The position numbers and the translations under genes are program-made. A model generated the notes under the pieces. The model did no database searches. It was given only the letters and a program-made list of their open reading frames with translations, and was not told where the DNA came from. A stretch of DNA of 40,301 nucleotides from Bradyrhizobium acaciae (GTDB lineage Bacteria; Pseudomonadota; Alphaproteobacteria; Rhizobiales; Xanthobacteraceae), in the NCBI RefSeq assembly GCF_020889785.1, contig NZ_JACMYK010000064.1, positions 1 through 40,301 on the forward strand. Direction: 5' to 3'. Positions 33,676-40,301 of the stretch are shown piece by piece; within the stretch, counting starts at the first letter, position 1, and each line of letters begins with the position of its first letter.

Positions 33676-34334
33676 TCACAAATCCAGTTGACCCGTAGCC
33701 GGATAAACCACCGTGCCATCACTCTCGACGACGGCGCCTTCGGTGAGGCGGGCGGGCTCGAGGCGGCCCTCCCCCATGATGTGAATCACGGTCTCGCCTG
33801 ACGCGATGAGATAGTCGGCGACGATGCGGCGGTGGCAGCGCCACCACACCGCTTCCGAGCACATGATCGCGCAGCGTCGTCGATGCCCCTCGTCGCGCAG
33901 ATGCTGCAAGCTCGCATGAAACTGCGGCGACAGCGCGTAGTCGGCGTAGTTGTGAAAGCTCTCGTTGCTCCAAATCCATTGACGGAAGGCGGCACGTCTC
34001 GCGCCTTGCCGCGGAGCCCGCCGAGATCGGCCAGATGCTCATACGAGATGCCGGCGGCCGCCAGCGGCTCCGGGAGCGTGTCCTTGTTGAACTGCGGATT
34101 GCTGCGCGACCGCGGCACCGTTCGGATGTCGACGACGCGGTCGATCCCGGCTGCGGTGAGGAGAACGACAAAATCCGCGAGACTGCGGTTGGAATGACCG
34201 ATCGTGAAGAACGGAAGCGCCTCGTCCTTGCCAGAGCCTGTTCCGATGGAATCGGAACGGGCTCCAGATTCTTGCTTTGACGCGTTTTCTTCACGCGAAC
34301 CGGTATCCACGTCGCTCGAAACCGCTCTAGGCAT
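33676..34334 (-). pseudogene. DUF488 protein, frameshifted, 5' end overrun by a repeat
   Basis: The first frame encodes FFTIGHSNRSLADFVVLLTA, VVDIRTVPRSRSNPQFNKDT and ISYEHLADLGGLRGKA, which is the DUF488 N-terminal part. The second frame continues SNESFHNYADYALSPQFHAS, CAIMCSEAVWWRCHRRIVAD and HIMGEGRLEPARL to a normal C-terminus. Adding one base to the AAA at 33972-33974 (plus strand) restores NGFWSNESFHNYADY. No start codon exists between the repeat (34231-34331) and FFTIGHSN. The only ATG is at 34334, on the far edge of the repeat and overlapping the DUF2945 stop, so about 45 N-terminal residues come from the repeat. The family is widespread and uncharacterised. Confidence 0.8.
34231..34331. 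repeat. Interspersed repeat of the CTAGAGCGGTTT type
   Basis: On the minus strand the element begins CTAGAGCGGTTTCGAG, contains GTTCGCGTGAAGAAAACGCG, and ends with a palindrome GTTCCGAT-gg-AATCGGAAC (34240-34258) near GGCTCTGG. This pattern is familiar from many Bradyrhizobiaceae genomes. It sits between DUF2945 and DUF488 and is read through in frame. Confidence 0.7.
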
Positions 34335-34536
34335 GATGGAGCGCGCTGCCCTTGTGGGCCGCAATGTGATCGGTCTTGTCGCTCTTGATCTCGTATTGCG
34401 GATCGGCCTCCGAGGCGCGGTGCGTGTGCCCCTTGTAGTCGAAGTCGCTGGTGTGAATCGCGATGATGGTGCCCGAGACGCGGCCGGCCTCGGAATTCCA
34501 TCTGACGTGATCGCCGACCTTGAACCTCCTGCTCAT
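34327..34536 (-). CDS. DUF2945 (hypervirulence-associated Tudor-like) small protein
   Basis: A 69-aa protein: RRFKVGDHVRWNSEAGRVSG, GTIIAIH, DFDYKGHTHRASEADPQYEI and KSDKTDHIAAHKGSALHH match the DUF2945 pattern, a small beta barrel. The ATG at 34536 follows AGGAG. Its TAG stop lies at the very edge of the CTAGAGCGG repeat, so the last codons may have been adjusted by its insertion. It precedes DUF488 on the same strand, a pairing often seen in this bacterial group. Confidence 0.82.
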   Translation of the reverse strand: MSRRFKVGDHVRWNSEAGRVSGTIIAIHTSDFDYKGHTHRASEADPQYEIKSDKTDHIAAHKGSALHHA

Positions 34537-34787
34537 GATCTCCTGCTCACGTTCTCTTGGCCATGTCGCAACCTCCGGCCTGGTCGAGCACACCAGGCCC
34601 CTTATGCCCAGCAAGCAGCATATCGGGCCAGACCTGACCGCCACGACTTATCCGGCTTCGTGGCAATCGCCGAAACCGATGCAGGTTCCCGCTGCTCGCG
34701 CTTCGCGGTGCGCCAGCGCCCAAGATTCGGGTTGTATTATCTCACACACACACGTAGATTGTGCATGCGATCAAAAGTGGAGGGGCC

Positions 34788-35114
34788 ATGCCGCTGCACC
34801 ATAACGTTGATCCGAATTTTCCCTATGACGGTCCTGATTTCGACGAGTTCTGCATTGCGGAGAACGGATACCTGAAGGCGTCGCGAGATCGCAGCCCCTG
34901 CATCACCTGCGCCCTGTCCAAGCTTTGCCAGGCCGGCTTCGAGAAGCAGGTGCATCTCGCCGTTGAAGGAAGGGACCCAAGCCTGACCAAGGACTGCGAG
35001 CTGACCGCAAGCGACCTGACCGCGGAACGGCTGCTCGCCGGATTGAGCGAGGACGAAATCGCGTTCGTGAAAACCCATATTTCAAGCCTGGCGGAGGAGT
35101 GCGGAAATGGCTGA
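34788..35114 (+). CDS. Small hypothetical protein with CxxCx6C motif
   Basis: A 108-aa acidic protein starting at the ATG at 34788, with GGAGGGG upstream. It has an N-terminal block HHNVDPNFPYDGPDFDEFCI, a cysteine cluster CITCALSKLC near residues 45-54, another Cys in KDCELTA, and a final one at ECGNG. This could hold a metal ion or iron-sulfur site, but no family is recognised. Its stop overlaps the next ATG by eight bases (35107-35114), so translation is coupled. Confidence 0.7.
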   Translation: MPLHHNVDPNFPYDGPDFDEFCIAENGYLKASRDRSPCITCALSKLCQAGFEKQVHLAVEGRDPSLTKDCELTASDLTAERLLAGLSEDEIAFVKTHISSLAEECGNG

Positions 35115-35316
35115 TACAGCATCGATGCAACTCGAAGCGAAGAAGCAGCTGGCTGCGAAGGCGGACACCGTGGCCAAGCATCAACTCGAGGCGAAGCGGC
35201 AGCTGGCCGAAAAGGCGTCACTGACCAGCAGGCACCAGCTCGAGGCAAAGAAGCAGCTCTCCGAGAAGGCCAATCTGGTCGCGAGGATGCAGCTGGCGAC
35301 GAAGAAGAGCAGCTGA
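35107..35316 (+). CDS. Small repeat protein, three and a half 18-residue units
   Basis: A 69-aa protein built from the unit (M/H)QLEAK(K/R)QLxxKAxxxx(K/R), repeated at residues about 7-24, 25-42 and 43-60, with a partial fourth MQLATKKSS. Strong Lys/Gln/Glu/Leu content and the regular hydrophobic spacing predict one long charged helix or coiled coil. The start overlaps the end of the CxxCx6C protein, suggesting a two-protein unit. No known function. Confidence 0.75.
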   Translation: MADTASMQLEAKKQLAAKADTVAKHQLEAKRQLAEKASLTSRHQLEAKKQLSEKANLVARMQLATKKSS

Positions 35317-35997
35317 TCGCAGGACCCTGGACTTCGTCTCGACCTTTCGGGCATCACGGAGTGACGGCAGGGTCAGAACACTCGTCAGACGTAACCGCGC
35401 GTCAGACGGATCGTGTCCGGTCTCTCCAATGGAGCCGGCATCACGTGGATTGCGACCGGCGCCGGCCTGCTTTGGCTGCATCTGCTCGACCTGCCGCTGC
35501 CCCCCCGTGCTCGGCGGCTACGGTCCGGGCAAACTACGCCTATCAGGTGGTCGAATGTGGCGCTGAAGGGGGATGGTGCCCAGGGAGGGGATCATACGCA
35601 ATCACCGACACGAAGAACCGCTGTTTGTCCTTCGTATGGTAGCGTGAGCGCTTGGACGGTGGGGGAGCTTCGGTACAGCGCGAAAGCCGCAATGGCGGGA
35701 GCCGCTTTGCCATTGGCAGCCTAACTCACCGGGAAGCGCCTTATGCCCGCCGGAACCCGCTGCCTGTTCGACCCCCTGGGTAGGGTCGAGTAGAGGCGTC
35801 GATCGCTCGACGCCCCCCTCACAGATCCGGACGTGCAGCTTTCCCGCATCCGGCTCCTCTGACGAGTACCTTGATCAGGCCATTTGGTGACGCCGGTCGC
35901 GTACATGCCCTATCGGTATCGTATCGAGCGACGCCCCTTGCCGCCCGCATGATCGTCTTCTTGGCCGCGGTACAGCGCAGCGCCGGAACACGTCAAC
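35317..35997. other. Gene-poor scar region
   Basis: Frames of 61-103 codons cross this 680-base stretch without recognisable motifs or good ribosome sites. At 35490-35642 the plus strand has a somewhat coherent frame (ANYAYQVVECGAEGGWCPGR, then AITDTKNRCLSFVW) with no start codon of its own. The group II intron fragment at 35765-35860 and the mixed reading frames suggest past insertions and deletions. Confidence 0.55.
35765..35860 (-). mobile_element. Group II intron fragment
   Basis: The minus strand reads GAGGAGCCGGATGCGGGAAA, continues AGCTGCACGTCCGGATCTGT and then GAGGGGGGCGTCGAGCGATC. This is the conserved hairpin and G-run found in bacterial group II introns next to the maturase gene. 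Two stems are clear: CCGGA/TCCGG with TGC/GCA inside (35827-35852) and a perfect GGCGTCGA-gcga-TCGACGCC (35795-35814). No reverse transcriptase frame, domain V or splice boundary is present, so it is a relic. Confidence 0.55.
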
Positions 35998-37431
35998 TCA
36001 TGCCCCGACTTTCTTGGCGGCCGGAATCGTCCATGTGCCGTTGATGATCGAAGGGTCCGATTCCTGCGGCCAGTACATCCGCAGCATCAGTATGAAATCT
36101 CCCTCAGGCGCAGGAAGCCAGTTCGATTCCTTGTCTTTGCCCGGGGAGTCCTTCTGAATGTAGAGCTCGGTCGAGCCGTCCGGATTTTCTTTCAGGTCTT
36201 CGCGCGCGCTGATCGAGTAGCGGTTGATCGGATTCTTCACGAAGAAGTAGCCGCTGTCGTACATGGTCAGCGACCAAAACCCTTCCGCGGGAGGCAGGTG
36301 GCCTTTGGGAAATCGCATGACGTACTTGTTCGCGCCGTTATATTTGCGGCCATCCGCGTCCTTTTCCGAGGTCGGGTAGACCGCGTCCTGCGGACGGTTG
36401 GCGCCGAGTCCGATCGCGGTGACGAGGGCCCGCATCAGATAGTCGGTGCCGTAGATGCCGGTCTTCGTCGTGAAGGCAAAGCCATTCTCGTCCTTGATGG
36501 CCTTGTTGATCTTGAACTGCAGCATGATCCTGTCGAACGACACTTCGGGTACGCGCTTCAGGAAATCCGCCTTGAGCTTGCTCTCATCGAAATCCTGCCC
36601 CGGGACGATGCCGATGCGGGCGAACTTGGCGAGTTGAGGCGCATCTGCCGCGTATGGCGGATTGCTCTTCATCAGCTCGCACAGCAGCTTGAAATACGAC
36701 ACCGCGTCCATGCGATTGACCTGTTCACGAACGGCGGTCTTCATGTCGATCGATGAATCGACCTTTCCCGCCGGCGGCGTGTACGGCTTGCCGTACGCAC
36801 TGAGCGGAACGAGCCGGCACTCATCCTGCAGCTTGTGGACGGCGGCGTAGTCCTCCGGCGTGCCGGTGCAATAGATGCGGCCGAGCAGCCACACGATATC
36901 GGTCGCCGATTTGTACTCCTTCACGCCGGCGGGCAGTGTGCCCTTCCATCCCGGTCCGGTGATCGCGTAGGTCTGCGCCCCGGTGCCGGTTGTCCGCTTC
37001 CCCGGGACCTGGAACACCGTCGTCCAGCCGTCCAGCATCGGCATCAGGAAATAGCGCCCCTTCATGTCCGGGATGCTGATGACCCATGGTTCTTTCCCGA
37101 CGTCGAAGAAGGAGGTCGTGTAGAGCGTGTCCGCGTTCGGCGCGGTGACATCCCTGAACGACGCGTCCGGATATTGACGCATCTTGATGATATGGCCCAT
37201 CGGCCCCCGCGTTCCAACGGGCTCGGCAACATTGGTGATAATCCGGCGAGTCATCTCCATCGTGACCAACGGATAACCAAAAATGTAGGCGTCGCTCGCG
37301 AGCCAGAAATCCTCCAGGCCTTGACCGATCCCCAGGAAAGAGCCGTCCTGGGCCAGAGCCGATTGCCCCATCGCTGCTCCTGTGAGCAGACCCACTCCAC
37401 CAAGCGCAAGATCGCGACGCGTGATATCCAT
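35998..37431 (-). CDS. DUF1254/DUF1214 protein, Tat-exported
   Basis: A 477-aa protein. The N-terminus ITRRDLALGGVGLLTGAAMG is a twin-arginine leader cut near ALA-Q, so it is exported folded. The DUF1254 part includes DAYIFGYPLVTMEMTRRI, APNADTLYTTSFFDV and GRYFLMPMLDGWTTVF. The DUF1214 part ends FWSLTMYDSGYFFVKNPINR, then LYIQKDSPG and FILMLRMYWPQ. The ATG at 37431 follows GGAGAG. Family members are often in membrane or envelope contexts with unknown activity. It stands alone; the region upstream carries a truncated frame. Confidence 0.88.
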   Translation of the reverse strand: MDITRRDLALGGVGLLTGAAMGQSALAQDGSFLGIGQGLEDFWLASDAYIFGYPLVTMEMTRRIITNVAEPVGTRGPMGHIIKMRQYPDASFRDVTAPNADTLYTTSFFDVGKEPWVISIPDMKGRYFLMPMLDGWTTVFQVPGKRTTGTGAQTYAITGPGWKGTLPAGVKEYKSATDIVWLLGRIYCTGTPEDYAAVHKLQDECRLVPLSAYGKPYTPPAGKVDSSIDMKTAVREQVNRMDAVSYFKLLCELMKSNPPYAADAPQLAKFARIGIVPGQDFDESKLKADFLKRVPEVSFDRIMLQFKINKAIKDENGFAFTTKTGIYGTDYLMRALVTAIGLGANRPQDAVYPTSEKDADGRKYNGANKYVMRFPKGHLPPAEGFWSLTMYDSGYFFVKNPINRYSISAREDLKENPDGSTELYIQKDSPGKDKESNWLPAPEGDFILMLRMYWPQESDPSIINGTWTIPAAKKVGA

Positions 37432-37521
37432 GTTCTCTCCATGTCCTGGTTTAAAAGTCGTCAAACCATAGAAGGGGCTGGTCCGATGCTCAGCGTTTTC
37501 CGCGCAGTGTAGTGTTGGCAG

Positions 37522-37704
37522 TTATGGCTCCATCCTGATCCCAAGCGCCGCCCTCATGTCCTTGAAGACGACGGCGATCGCCTCGATGATGAGCTGGTCG
37601 GGATGCGCCTTGCAATGTTGGATCACCTCGTGCTCGGCCTCCCGGGACTTCTTGATATCGAGGTAATGCTTGCGCGCGAGGCCGTTGTACCAGGTCCGCG
37701 CTGC
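37522..37704 (-). pseudogene. Orphan C-terminal reading frame after the stop of the secreted protein
   Basis: Directly after the TGA of the next gene (37705-37707), in the same frame, the minus strand reads AARTWYNGLARKHYLDIKKS, REAEHEVIQHCKAHPDQLII and EAIAVVFKDMRAALGIRMEP, stop at 37522. The sequence is well-formed protein, but it has no start codon before an internal GTG. It looks like the end of a lost gene, or a read-through extension of the upstream one. No family recognised. Confidence 0.5.
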
Positions 37705-38373
37705 TCAGTAGCAAGGCGGCAAGGGATAGTATCCGCATCGGGGTCCGTAGTACGGATAGGCTGCCGCCGCTCCAAGGGCGGCCGCTCCTGCCACGGCAGC
37801 GCCACGGTAGTAGGCACCCCGCCAGGCCGTCCGGCGCGCCACACCGGCAAAGGACAGCGGCGTGAACGGTCGGCCGATGATGTCGATAAAGAGCGCCGCC
37901 GGTCCATCACCTCCCGCAAGGTCTCCTTCGAGCACATCGACATCGAAAGTCAGCTTATCGCCTTCAAGCTTGGGCGATTTTAGCACCACGACGGCGTCGG
38001 CTACCGAAGATCCGTCTTTCCTGAACCCGGACACGGTGGCGTTTGGAGGATCTTTCGCGAAATTGTCACTGCCATTGCCCCAATCCTCGACAATTCGCGA
38101 TGTGAGATCGTGACCAGCCGCCCTCACGGGCCGATCGGCGAACACGATCGCATTCGGTGAAATCCCCGTCAGCACAAGCCTTCCGTCCTTCAAGCTCGCA
38201 CCGCGCGAGTTGAGGACGAAGAGCGATGGCACGACTTCCGGCTTTGCCTGACCTATCGACTTCTCAAGCGGTACGTGTGGTTTGCTCTCGGGTGCAGATT
38301 GGGAAAGCACCTTATGGGGAGCGGCAATCAATCCGGCGACACAAAATAAGAACAGAGCTGAACGAAGAGTCAT
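37705..38373 (-). CDS. Secreted protein with Gly/Ala/Tyr-rich C-terminus
   Basis: A 222-aa protein. The ATG at 38373 follows AAGGAGAG and starts a signal peptide (LRSALFLFCVAGLIAAP, cut near SQS-A). The mature domain has PSLFVLNSRGASLKDGRLVL, GISPNAIVFADRPVRAAGHD and DVDVLEGDLAGGDGPAALFI. It ends with a compact tail, RGAAVAGAAALGAAAAYPYY, then PRCGYYPLPPCY with two cysteines. The Gly/Ala then Tyr/Pro tail resembles other small secreted proteins of this group. Function unknown. Confidence 0.78.
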   Translation of the reverse strand: MTLRSALFLFCVAGLIAAPHKVLSQSAPESKPHVPLEKSIGQAKPEVVPSLFVLNSRGASLKDGRLVLTGISPNAIVFADRPVRAAGHDLTSRIVEDWGNGSDNFAKDPPNATVSGFRKDGSSVADAVVVLKSPKLEGDKLTFDVDVLEGDLAGGDGPAALFIDIIGRPFTPLSFAGVARRTAWRGAYYRGAAVAGAAALGAAAAYPYYGPRCGYYPLPPCY

Positions 38374-38545
38374 ATTGCTCTCTCCTTTGCGGGCTGATTC
38401 TTCTTTTGACCCTCGCATGGCTTCAAAATCGCCCTGCGCATCACGACGTCGAATATGTAGCGTCTTCAGGACTCCAGCTTCGCTAAGCATTTCGCGCCAA
38501 TTCGAATCGCGCGTCTTGCCATTTCGCGCCAATCATCGCGAATAG

Positions 38546-39019
38546 TCAGCGATCGATCGCGTAAGGTGATGGCTTGCGTTGGCATGCCAGCCCATGCTTA
38601 CGCGCAAGTTGCTGCTGTCTGTAAATGACAGGTTGAATTTGCATCAAACGCACAAAATTGCGGCTGAAGCTGCTGGCGTTCGAATAGCCGACGAATTTTG
38701 CGATATCCGACAGGCGCTTGCTTGAGCCGACGAGCAAGCGGCAAGCAATGTCCAAACGAACCTCCGCGAGCATTTCGCTATGACTTGTGCCCATCCGGCC
38801 GAGATGGCGCTGCAGTGTGCGGGAGCTGATCTTGAGTGTACGAGCGGTACAAGCAAGAGTTGCGTCACCTTGTCGCAGCGATGCGACAATGGCCGCGCGG
38901 ACCGCCTTGGCTGAAGGCAATCTGACAGCTCTCATTGGTTCGTGAGGCTCGAAGCCCATGCTCCTGCAAGAGAAACGACGCTTCAGGCCTAGAACAGATC
39001 CGCCGAAGAATCTGGCCAT
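38546..39019 (-). CDS. AraC-type DNA-binding domain protein, effector domain missing
   Basis: A 157-aa reading with a full AraC/XylS DNA-binding region: ACTARTLKISSRTLQRHLGR is the first helix-turn-helix and LSDIAKFVGYSNASSFSRNF the second, followed by a short tail. Regulators of this subgroup normally have about 200 residues of effector domain before this; here only a short linker (MGFEPHEP) is left. The start could be the ATG at 39019 or 38959, neither with good spacing. It may be a truncated paralogue of the divergent gene at 39151, or a stand-alone DNA-binding protein. Confidence 0.7.
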   Translation of the reverse strand: MARFFGGSVLGLKRRFSCRSMGFEPHEPMRAVRLPSAKAVRAAIVASLRQGDATLACTARTLKISSRTLQRHLGRMGTSHSEMLAEVRLDIACRLLVGSSKRLSDIAKFVGYSNASSFSRNFVRLMQIQPVIYRQQQLARKHGLACQRKPSPYAIDR

Positions 39020-39026
39020 CAGCCGC

Positions 39027-39064
39027 CAAAACGTTCGTCAACTGGCAAAACGTTCGTCAACTGG
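39027..39064. repeat. Tandem 19-base direct repeat between the AraC genes
   Basis: Two adjacent, identical copies of CAAAACGTTCGTCAACTGG occupy 39027-39045 and 39046-39064. Each contains AACGTT, a small palindrome. AraC regulators usually bind direct repeats of about this size, so it is a candidate operator in the divergent region. The first copy begins just upstream of the longest start of the truncated AraC gene. Confidence 0.55.
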
Positions 39065-39150
39065 AAGGTGTGGGACGCTGCCGGGGGTAGACAAAAGCGA
39101 GGGGTTCCGGCCTGCTGGTCTGCGCGGCAGAATTTCCCGGGCAGGTAGTA

Positions 39151-40182
39151 ATGACCGTCATTCCGTTAGTCCGTTGTCAATTTCTCATGCCGTTTGCCGA
39201 GCTGCATTCAGAGATAGGCGGCCCCACCGCGGCACTTCTCGCCAAATTTCGGCTGCCTACTTCCTTGGAGGAGAAAGCGGATCATTACATACCGCTCCTG
39301 CCGGCCGTTCGCTTCGCGACGGCCGCCCAGGAGAAGCAAGGGCTGTCGGAGATCGCCTTCCGAGCCGCCCAGAGGCTCTCATTCGATCATTTGAGCGATG
39401 GCATGCGTGTTCGGATCCGCCATTCGCCGACGTTGTTGGCCGCTCTTGAGCAGATTTGCAAATGGGCGCCGGTTGAAGATACGAACCTTCATCTATGGTT
39501 GGAATCGACCGACGAAAGCCTGAAAATTTGCAGCGGGCTCGGGGGAACGCAAGGAATTCCTTATCTCGAGATTTCCCAATGGCTCCAGAACATGTTCGTG
39601 ATCCACATTGTGCGCCAGTTCGTCGGCGCGAGTTGGGCGCCAAAAGTGATTGCGTTCGGAGCAAACTATACACCGAGCCTTGAGGTTCGATCGCATTGGC
39701 CGCACACGCGCTTCTTGTCGAGCCAGAAGGCCTCGTGGATCGAGGTGCCGCTGCAGTTCTTGAGCCTTCCAAATCCTGCGAATGTCGTCCGATCGAATTT
39801 ATCGGAAACCGAGGGGCAGCCGTTCGGCAACGACATCGTCAGCGTTCTCAGGTTGGCTCTGCCGTCGTACCTTGACGAAGGCGGCCCGACGATAGCCCAC
39901 GCGGCCGAGATGGTTGCTTTGAGCGTCAGGAGCCTGCAGAGGAAGCTCGCGTTGGTGGGACTCACGTACTCGGGCCTGCTTGAGCAGGTCCGCTTCAACA
40001 ACGCCATCAAGCTCCTGAGCAGTACCGAAAACAAGATTATCGACGTGGCACTTTCGTCCGGCTATGCGGATCCTGCCCACTTTAGTCGCGCTTTCCGTCG
40101 AATCTCCGGCTGCACCCCGCGAGAGTTTCGGGAGAGATCGAGAAACGGGCAAGTCGAGATCGATCGCGCCGTATCACCATAG
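39151..40182 (+). CDS. AraC-family transcriptional regulator (arabinose-binding-domain type)
   Basis: A 343-aa regulator. The N-terminal effector domain (about 1-210) starts MTVIPLVRCQFLMPFAEL and has HLSDGMRVRIRHSPTLLAAL and SHWPHTRFLSSQKASWIEVP, like the Arabinose_bd family (PF12625). The C-terminal DNA-binding domain (about 245-335) has HAAEMVALSVRSLQRKLALV, then IDVALSSGYADPAHFSRAFR and the ending TPREFRERSR, all intact. The ATG at 39151 is preceded by GCAGG. It is divergent from the truncated AraC gene; the tandem repeat at 39027-39064 lies between them. Target genes are not evident within the window. Confidence 0.88.
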   Translation: MTVIPLVRCQFLMPFAELHSEIGGPTAALLAKFRLPTSLEEKADHYIPLLPAVRFATAAQEKQGLSEIAFRAAQRLSFDHLSDGMRVRIRHSPTLLAALEQICKWAPVEDTNLHLWLESTDESLKICSGLGGTQGIPYLEISQWLQNMFVIHIVRQFVGASWAPKVIAFGANYTPSLEVRSHWPHTRFLSSQKASWIEVPLQFLSLPNPANVVRSNLSETEGQPFGNDIVSVLRLALPSYLDEGGPTIAHAAEMVALSVRSLQRKLALVGLTYSGLLEQVRFNNAIKLLSSTENKIIDVALSSGYADPAHFSRAFRRISGCTPREFRERSRNGQVEIDRAVSP

Positions 40183-40301
40183 ACTGATGATCGTCTCTAG
40201 AGAGAGTAGCGCCTTGGACATCTCTCCCTGTAGCCGCGCTGAGTTTTCGGTTTTCAGATCGATCTTAAGGGGCGGATTATCTGCAATATTGATCTTGCGA
40301 G

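Noticed and set aside
34735..34756. Short CA dinucleotide run near 34740
   Set aside because: Only a few units long; within chance for an intergenic stretch.
37490..37738. 82-codon minus-strand frame (MRILSLAALLLSS)
   Set aside because: It looks briefly like a signal peptide, but it is an out-of-frame reading over the orphan C-terminus and soon becomes Arg/Gly-rich.

Overview
The window looks like chromosomal DNA of an alphaproteobacterium of the Bradyrhizobium/Rhodopseudomonas group. The evidence is high GC with G/C third positions, the core set rpmE (C-minus L31), rcdA (DUF1465), DUF1192 and a quinone oxidoreductase in one neighbourhood, many small secreted proteins with an N-terminal leader followed by Tyr/Gly/Pro-rich tails, and several copies of the palindromic repeats scattered through genomes of this group (GTCCCGGC-gaag-GCCGGGAC type, and an element ending CTAGAGCGGTTT). 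No tRNA, rRNA, CRISPR array or intact insertion sequence was seen.

Layout. 1-2.5 kb: a COG0523/CobW GTPase translationally coupled behind a zinc-type D-aminoacylase-like amidohydrolase. 2.6-6.4 kb: hypothetical genes, including an unusual secreted pair (701 and 225 aa) with overlapping start and stop, in visibly less GC-rich DNA. 6.5-15.7 kb: MsbA-like ABC exporter, rpmE, a divergent PaiB-like/MocR pair, rcdA, DUF1192, a second-type methionyl-tRNA synthetase behind an attenuator-like leader, and a quinone oxidoreductase. 15.8-20.7 kb: two membrane c-di-GMP proteins, one a phosphodiesterase with a degenerate GGDEF, the other an intact diguanylate cyclase with an I-site. 20.9-23.0 kb: a DEAD-box RNA helicase. 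23.1-26.8 kb: a tight four-gene operon (PaaK-like adenylate-forming enzyme, ABC-2 permease, ABC ATPase, GNAT acetyltransferase) whose ATPase carries a one-base frameshift exactly in the ABC signature motif. 27-34.5 kb: small genes, two back-to-back gene relics (HAD dehalogenase and alpha/beta hydrolase C-termini), a sorbosone-dehydrogenase-like protein, a serine hydrolase divergent from a secreted caspase-like protein, and a DUF2945-DUF488 pair with a repeat and a frameshift. 34.7-40.3 kb: a coupled pair of small proteins (one made of 18-residue repeats), a group II intron scar, a Tat-exported DUF1254 protein, a Gly/Ala/Tyr-tailed secreted protein followed in frame by an orphan C-terminus, and two divergent AraC-type regulators, one lacking its effector domain.

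The strongest leads for something undescribed are the ligase-ABC-GNAT operon, the secreted 701/225-aa pair, the leader in front of the extra MetRS, and the coupled CxxC/repeat protein pair. Three genes (24032, 29997 and 33973 neighbourhoods) each need exactly one base added or removed to become intact, so both real decay and assembly error must be considered before calling them pseudogenes.
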